Below are positions 15,402 to 19,624 of a stretch of DNA of 19,624 nucleotides, one piece after another. Each line of letters opens with the position of its first letter. Position 1 is the stretch's first letter. Origin of the DNA: Calocera cornea HHB12733 (taxonomy: Eukaryota; Basidiomycota; Dacrymycetes; Dacrymycetales; Dacrymycetaceae); NCBI GenBank assembly GCA_001632435.1, contig KV424004.1:25104-44727 (forward strand). The letters run 5' to 3'. The position numbers were made by a program, and so were the translations under genes. Under the pieces are notes generated by a model. It was not told where the DNA came from and searched no databases. It saw nothing but the letters and a program-made list of their open reading frames with translations.

Positions 15402-16458
15402 CTAGAGCATCAGGCCGGCAACTCTCCGCACGAGCTCAGCAGCGTTCGGTCGCGCTGTCCTATCTTGACGTCAACACTCCTGCAGAAGCTCCCACACGCC
15501 GTCGCTTATCCCGCACTCGACAGTGTCCGTGGGGCGTGACGGCCGCTCTCCAGCTGCGAGCATGTGTGCGATCGTATAGTTGTTGAGAAGGTCGTGGAAG
15601 GGCTTCCGGCCCGTGAACATCTCGTATGCGACCATGCCGAACCCGTAAACATCGGCCTCGGTCGTTAGGGAGCCGAGAACCGTCATTCCGTTGTCTCCAG
15701 GATATATCACCTCGGGGGCGAGCCAACGGGCAATGGAAGCTGGTGGAGGTGACTAGGATTACTCGTCCTGGGGAACCTCGAGCAGTGTACGGGAAATACC
15801 GAAGCCGGTAAGACACGCATGTCCTTCAGCCCGAATCATAACATTCATCTGGAAGCAACGTTAGAGCGACCTCCTGGAAGCTAAATGCAGTGAACGAACC
15901 GTTTGCAGATCACCGTGTACGATGGGAGGTTGGCGCGAGTGCAAATATTCTAGTCCTCGGGCAACGTTAAGCACCTGACACTCGGGGTGAGTTCTCCTTA
16001 ATCTCTAAGGGTCACTGAGCATACCAATCGCAACCGCAGCGTAGATGGATGAGTTCTAAGGTATTCCCTCGCGGTCCCATGTTCAGGGAATGGGTGCACC
16101 ATCGCGAATCTATACCGTCCCTGGGAGCATACACCGTATAGCTCAAGAATGTTTGGATGGCGTAATTGCGTCCAGATTAGGAGATCTCTGCCAAGAAGCT
16201 ACTCATTACGGAGTCAGCTTCCCTTAACATCCGTGCCAAAGCATAACGACTTGCCTTGGATTTCGTACTTGAGGAAGACGTGCCATTGCTGATGATATTA
16301 ACCATTACTTTTATGCTCCCGCAGCTTGTGGTCCAAACGATGTCATTTGGAAACTCAGTCCCCATCACTGCATTGCTGATCTGCGACGTGAGATCTCCCA
16401 CGGACTCCAAGACATCAGCCGCAAGCTGGACTCTCACCGCGTTTCGGGTTAAAATTTC
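15402..16458 (-). pseudogene. Inverted pseudogene copy of kinase D, introns retained
   Basis: The four minus-strand exons are about 16458-16255, 16198-16025, 15974-15900 and 15848-15402. Exon 2 (174 nt) and exon 3 (75 nt) match the array exactly, and intron 1 has the same 56-nt length and GC donor (CCAAG|GCAAGT) as kinase D. The encoded sequence follows D closely: VQLAADVLESVGDLTSQISN, HPNILELYGVCSQG, VHGDLQTMNVM, LTGFGISRTLLE, RWLAPEVIYPGD, and DVYGFGMVAYEMFTG. Breaks in exon 4: TAA and TAG shortly after LLEVPQDE, and TGA where D has the Trp of QECW. The beta-3 Lys is Asn (KVMVN). The retained introns show a DNA duplication, not a retrocopy. It already has GFG for DFG, as in D, so the change predates the duplication. 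Exon 1 follows a plausible branch point and acceptor (CTAAC...CGCCCAG), hinting at a further 5' exon. Confidence 0.88.
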
Positions 16459-16732
16459 CTGGGCGACAGAAGGTTAGCTGCCGGGACCCATCCTCGTCCG
16501 GCGTCACAATACGCTAGGAAATGCACTGTAGAATAGCCTTTCTTAGGGTTGTATTAGATATCATTTCTTAATGAAACAATAAGTTCACTTTCATTTGCTT
16601 GAATGAGGGCGATGGGAGGTGAGTTGTGAAGGCGTATCGACCGAGGCGGCCGATACATAACGTTATCATCATTGCAACGGGTATCGCTTATACTAATCAT
16701 GAAAACTCCAGCTATTCTTCTCCATGCCCTGC
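16459..16732. other. Short intergenic stretch with intron-like sequence on the plus strand
   Basis: It lies between the kinase D pseudogene and the stop of the unknown minus-strand gene. From 16619 the plus strand carries GTGAGT, a stem-loop, TACTAAT at 16691-16697 and CCAG at 16711, the layout of a 93-nt intron, although no plus-strand gene is recognised around it. Confidence 0.4.
16620..16642 (-). repeat. 23-bp dispersed repeat, copy S2
   Basis: The minus strand reads GGTCGATACGCCTTCACAAC then TCA, two mismatches from the consensus. The plus strand therefore reads TGAGTTGTGAAG after a G, giving GTGAGT. A flanking stem GTATCG/CGATAC (16634-16639 with 16651-16656) follows. Confidence 0.7.
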
Positions 16733-17748
16733 TCAGTTGCTCCCCTCCGCTCCCTGCGCGAGAGCGTCGATCCCCACCTTGACTACAATGGAAATTAGTT
16801 GCTGTTCTGCGACGAATGGAACTGTACTTACTGCCAGCTCTGAGAACGGTCGGCCCGTACTTGTCCCAGGCCTTCTTGACGGCAGGGAGGAACTTCTTCC
16901 CGCCCTGGTGGGCGTGGTGCCCGACGTGCTCCTCGGCGCCCTGCACAGGATGCGCAATGCTGACCGGGGCGACAGGCTGCGCGGCGGTGACGTGGGCCGT
17001 CTGGGCGGCGGTGTCCGGGGCGACGGTCAGCTGGCCCGCCGCGATCATGGCGGGCACCTCGTGGGTGTTGACCCAATCGATGCCGAGGTCAACGCAGCCG
17101 TCCCAAGTCTGATCGTGCTCGCCGAGGCGAGCAACGCGAACCTCGTGCTCCCTGCGCAGCTGCTCCTGGACGAGCTGCATGCGACGCAGCTGGCGGCCGT
17201 ACTTGAACGCCGGCACCTTGATGCGCTGCAACTCCTGCACGAACTGCGCGGCCGTCATCTTGGCGAGATCTTCGTCCGGGTAACGCTCGTCGAGGAGCTG
17301 AGACATCGTGGGAGGGGCGAGGTGTTCCCCCTTCTTGACAGCCAGCTGCGAGTCGTGGCCGACGGCGGGCTGGAGAGCCTCGTCGTTCTCGTCGGCTTCA
17401 GCCAGATCCCCGGGAGCGGCAACGAACACCTTGGGGCGCTCGGCGGTGTCCTAAGATCGCGTTAGCGTCAGATGTATGCTTACCGACCTTCTTGGTCGGT
17501 AAGACTTCACAACTCACCAGCGCAATCCCTCCACGCTTCAGCAAATCGATGAGCGGGAGCCCATCCACCAGGGCCGGCGCTCCATACTGCATCTCCACCT
17601 GACGGACGACCGAGATGGCCGCCATCCTCGCCGCAGCATCCCCCATCCTGCGCACCGCGCTCCCGCTCCCAGTCTCCTCCCTCGCCCTCTCCTTCCCCTT
17701 CCCATCCCACTCAGCCGCCCCCGCATTCTCCGTCTCGTGCTCGTGCTT

Positions 17749-17781
<33 letters not shown>

Positions 17782-17925
17782 GTGCTCGCTCCAGTCATCG
17801 GCGATGTCTTGCGCCAGCTTGACGTCGCTCAGCCCGTCGTGGAGCGTGTCGAGAGCGGCGGGGAGCGAGGTGGCGGAGGTGAACGAGGCCGGGGAGGAGG
17901 GAGCCGAGCTGGCGCTGAGAGACAT
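16733..17925 (-). CDS. Conserved-looking hypothetical protein with His-Glu repeat
   Basis: I do not recognise the family. The minus-strand exons are 17925-17518, 17450-16832 and 16782-16733 (TGA), giving about 358 residues. Introns are 67 nt (GTGAGT...CTTAG, branch GCTAACG) and 49 nt (GTAAGT...TTGTAG, branch CAACTAAT). ATG 17925 (MSLSASSAPSSPAS) fits a Ser/Ala-rich start; the frame is also open upstream to 18072, but that part looks like 5' UTR. Features in order: low-complexity N-terminus; HEHEHEHEHEHKHEHE around residues 48-63; a polar stretch; VEMQYGAPALVDGLPLIDLLKRGGIAL; acidic region; a predicted helical part with MSQLLDERYPDEDLAK, then VQELQRIKVPAFKYGRQLRR and QLVQEQLRREHE; WDGCVDLGIDWV; an Ala/Val/His-rich stretch; and KKAWDKYGPTVLRAGIKVG near the end. 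There is no signal peptide or membrane segment. Coding is supported by two well-formed introns that keep the frame. Its first intron donor is a copy of the 23-bp repeat. Confidence 0.75.
17451..17517 (-). other. Intron with 10-bp perfect hairpin, donor formed by the 23-bp repeat (copy S1)
   Basis: This is the first intron of the unknown minus-strand gene. The repeat copy is at 17494-17516 (GGTCGGTAAGACTTCACAAC then TCA, one mismatch), and its complement supplies GTGAGTTGTGAAG at the donor. CTTACCGACC (17479-17488) and GGTCGGTAAG (17494-17503) form a perfect 10-bp stem with a 5-nt loop between donor and branch point. Confidence 0.8.
17734..17788. repeat. Hexanucleotide CTCGTG microsatellite coding for His-Glu
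   Basis: About nine CTCGTG-type units with one T variant (CTTGTG, giving Lys). They lie inside exon 1 of the minus-strand gene and keep the frame. A metal-binding role of the His-Glu run is only a possibility. Confidence 0.8.
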
Positions 17926-18151
17926 GTCATAGTCAATAGTATTGTCGATGATGGTGAAAGGGAAAGAGGAAGAGCGAGAGCGGGGCCGGAAGAGCAAAGG
18001 GGTAAGCGTCTTCTCAAGGGACCCCGGTTTCGCACCTTTGATTAGGGTAGCCCCTAATGGACTTCCGCGCATGAGGCAATGTGCGCCTCGAGATCCGGAA
18101 ATTCAGTCCTGATGAGAGCGGTGCACCGGGTTTACGAGGGATCTCGACCGG

Positions 18152-18186
18152 TGAGTTGTGAAGTCGTGCCGACTGAGCACGACTTC
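18152..18186 (-). repeat. 23-bp dispersed repeat, copy S3, with 10-bp hairpin
   Basis: The core at 18152-18174 reads on the minus strand AGTCGGCACGACTTCACAAC then TCA (two mismatches). The plus strand has GGTGAGTTGTGAAG. GAAGTCGTGC (18160-18169) pairs perfectly with GCACGACTTC (18177-18186) around a 7-nt loop. Confidence 0.8.
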
Positions 18187-18574
18187 CGTGCCAGCGCATA
18201 CCACGAGGCAGAGGCGTTGTCGACGAGGGGATGAGGTCGTTACCAGGACAGTTGCGCTCCAGAGGTCGTTATCGTCAGTGCGAGGTACTTCGCAGCTAGA
18301 TAGTTGATAGCCAGACGGTGCAGAGGATGCGAACAACATCGAGCAACGAGTTGACGACAACGACGAGCGCTTTGTTATTATCACCGAATTTAGCGCCCGG
18401 TATGTGCCGTAAAACCCTAATGGGCCACGGAAGCGATCTCGGCGGTACGGAGCTCGACGCGGAAAGGTTCGACTTCATCGCCTCAGCCCCTCTCCTCATC
18501 GTATCTTCCTTACCACCACCACCTCCAGCTCTCACCTCACTAGTCTCTACAATTCTGAGTGAAACTAAACCACT

Positions 18575-18627
18575 GTAAGTACTTATTACTCTTCTCATTT
18601 CATTCTAAGGCTGACTTGGCTAAATAG
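18575..18627 (+). other. Probable 5' UTR intron of the right-hand gene
   Basis: Donor ACT|GTAAGT, branch-like CTGAC at 18611-18615, acceptor CTAAATAG, 53 nt. It ends 19 bases before ATG 18647. If coding starts further upstream, the splice also keeps the frame. Confidence 0.6.
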
Positions 18628-18646
18628 ATTTGTCACCAAGCCCAAG

Positions 18647-19624
18647 ATGGCTGAGGGGACGTCACACAACTCTATCAAGTCGAACCTGAACCTTAGGAGC
18701 GGTGACAGAGCGGACGTTAATCACATTGGTGCGCACTGCGATTCAGCTCGATGTATGCGCGTTGCTGACCTTATCGCAAACTTCAACGTCGGCCGAGGAA
18801 CCCACACTCCTGACAGCCCCCAGCCAGCGACCGACGGGGTGGCTCGGGGCATGCTCAACAACGTCAGGCTTCGTCTTGCATCGCGTCTCCTCATGAAGAA
18901 GACGGAGGTTGCCGACCCTGCAACCTTCCTATCGACGGGTCCGGCCGCCTCTGTTCCCACTGTCGACCCTACTCTTCCTCTGCGAGAACGCCCGATCGCC
19001 GACACTGCGATCTCATCGTCGACATGCGCCAGTTCTGCGAATGCCGTCGGTCGGTACGACTTCACAACTCAAGTTCCCTGCCTGCGGGGGAGCGCCCCTG
19101 CTGCTTGCCTGCGGAGCAGCACGATCGCCGACACCGCGATCCCGGTGACATCCGCCAGTTCCGTGGATGTTGTCGGTCGGTACGACTTCACAACTCAAGC
19201 TCGCTGCCTTCGAGAGAGCGCCCCTGCTGCTTGCCTGCGGAGCAAAAGGTTCTCCATTTCCGTCGACTCGGGTGCCCCCCCGGCAGGGCCCCAACCTCCC
19301 CCCTTTGCAATCCTCCCCTCGACTCACACCTCCAACTCTGGCAACACGGCGGCTGCTGTACCAGAGTGTGCTGTGGTGTGGGCCGCTGCTTCTGACCCAG
19401 CTCTCGCTTCAAGCCGCGAGCAGGAGCACGTCAACTGTCACGCAGACTTCGCCCCTCCCTCCCCTCCTCCCTCCCCTCCTCCGCCTTCCTACGCCCACCT
19501 CCTCTCAACCTCCGACACCAACCCATCCGACACCAACCCATCCAACACCAACCCATCCAACACCAACCCATCCAACACCAACCCATCCAACACCAACCCA
19601 TCCAACACCAACCCATCCAACACC
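18647..19624 (+). CDS. Unknown repeat-rich protein, N-terminal 326 codons (partial at right edge)
   Basis: The frame is open from ATG 18647 (MAEGTSHNSIKSNLNLRSGD) to the last base of the window, with no stop in 978 nt. I do not recognise the family. Features in order: residues about 1-90 form an ordinary-looking part (HCDSARCMRVADLIANFNVG; GMLNNVRLRLASRLLMKK); about 115-200 hold two copies of a ~42-residue unit (ADTA...VGRYDFTTQ...SAPAACLRS); a Pro/Ser/Thr-rich linker follows; then PPSPPPSPPPPS; then seven complete SDTNP/SNTNP pentapeptides and part of an eighth at the edge. An alternative reading is that the frame continues upstream across the 53-nt intron to about ATG 18327. Low-complexity composition and the tandem units suggest a surface, scaffold or disordered protein, but function is open. 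The frame crosses two copies of the 23-bp repeat. Support is the long open frame, the conserved frame of both repeat types, and the upstream intron. Confidence 0.65.
   Translation, partial: MAEGTSHNSIKSNLNLRSGDRADVNHIGAHCDSARCMRVADLIANFNVGRGTHTPDSPQPATDGVARGMLNNVRLRLASRLLMKKTEVADPATFLSTGPAASVPTVDPTLPLRERPIADTAISSSTCASSANAVGRYDFTTQVPCLRGSAPAACLRSSTIADTAIPVTSASSVDVVGRYDFTTQARCLRESAPAACLRSKRFSISVDSGAPPAGPQPPPFAILPSTHTSNSGNTAAAVPECAVVWAAASDPALASSREQEHVNCHADFAPPSPPPSPPPPSYAHLLSTSDTNPSDTNPSNTNPSNTNPSNTNPSNTNPSNTNPSNT
18994..19247. repeat. Two-copy ~126-bp tandem duplication containing copies S4 and S5
   Basis: Unit 1 begins GATCGCCGACACTGCGATC at 18994; unit 2 begins GATCGCCGACACCGCGATC at 19123. 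The 23-bp repeat is perfect in both (19049-19071 and 19175-19197, 126 apart). Both end with GAGCGCCCCTGCTGCTTGCC. A 3-nt indel in the first half keeps the reading frame. Confidence 0.85.
19511..19624. repeat. 15-bp minisatellite coding SDTNP/SNTNP, running off the edge
   Basis: Seven complete 15-nt units (TCCRACACCAACCCA) plus a partial one. The first two have G (Asp), the rest A (Asn). They are in frame with the gene starting at 18647. Near-identity of units implies recent expansion. Confidence 0.95.

Larger units (their letters stand above)
17926..18646. promoter_or_regulatory. Divergent upstream region of the two unknown genes
   Basis: 720 bp separate the starts of the minus-strand unknown gene and the plus-strand unknown gene. 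It contains repeat copy S3 with a hairpin (18152-18186), and a CT-rich stretch at about 18470-18560 typical of fungal 5' leaders, followed by a 5' UTR-type intron at 18575-18627. An open frame upstream of that intron (from ATG 18327) is in phase with the downstream gene, so a longer N-terminus cannot be excluded. Confidence 0.5.

Noticed and set aside
16626..17465. 279-codon open frame on the plus strand antisense to the unknown gene
   Set aside because: It mirrors the coding exon of the minus-strand gene, which has consistent splice sites and start; high GC produces open antisense frames.
17479..17503. Hairpin as a bacterial-type terminator
   Set aside because: It lies inside a spliceosomal intron of a eukaryotic gene and has no following T-run.
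19511..19624. Regular repeat that might suggest a CRISPR array or telomere
   Set aside because: Units are contiguous 15-mers with no spacers, in frame with a long open reading frame, in a fungal genome; not the short G-rich telomere unit.

Overview
The window comes from a fungal nuclear genome, most likely a basidiomycete (Agaricomycotina). The evidence is many short phase-conserved introns (mostly 46-67 nt) with CTAAC/CTGAC-type branch points, an expanded family of tyrosine-kinase-like (TKL-type) kinase genes, a Ty1/copia element, and fungal versions of 3-hydroxyanthranilate dioxygenase and FAD synthase. I cannot name the species.

Layout. (1) 1-1016: the 5' end of a Ty1/copia retrotransposon on the minus strand: a short putative LTR, a half-tRNA-type primer binding site, a leader with a 17-bp repeat, and the start of gag running off the left edge. 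(2) 1.9-10.8 kb: a head-to-tail plus-strand array of kinase-like genes. Five nearly complete copies are called A to E here. Between and after them lie fragments: shards at 5.3-5.7 kb, a C-lobe-only copy at 6.7-7.25 kb, and a C-terminal scrap at 10.6-10.75 kb. All five share a four-exon plan with exon 2 exactly 174 nt and exon 3 exactly 75 nt. A and B keep the canonical catalytic residues. C has Arg for the beta-3 Lys and DIG for DFG. D has GFG for DFG. E has HGN for HGD and GFA for DFG. The array therefore runs from probable kinases to clear pseudokinases. (3) 11.6-14.4 kb: a divergent pair of metabolic genes, 3-hydroxyanthranilate 3,4-dioxygenase (minus) and FAD synthase (plus), on a shared 680-bp upstream region. 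(4) 15.4-16.46 kb: an inverted, stop-riddled pseudogene copy of kinase D with its introns kept. (5) 16.7-17.9 kb: a three-exon minus-strand gene of unknown function with a His-Glu repeat. (6) 18.6 kb to the right edge: an unknown plus-strand gene with an internal 126-bp duplication, a proline-rich stretch and a SNTNP/SDTNP pentapeptide minisatellite, open through the edge.

The strongest unexplained signals are three. First, the pseudokinase gradient. Second, a GC-AG first intron shared by kinases A and D and by the D pseudogene. Third, a 23-bp sequence (core GGTCGGTACGACTTCACAAC, then TCA) found five times within 2.6 kb. One copy is the splice donor of a real intron, two others also read GTGAGT and carry stem-loops, and two lie inside a coding repeat. 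This pattern recalls introner-like elements.

Starts of kinases A, C and D are not resolved, because an in-frame ATG is missing and an upstream exon is likely. All splice sites are read by eye from consensus and paralogue comparison.
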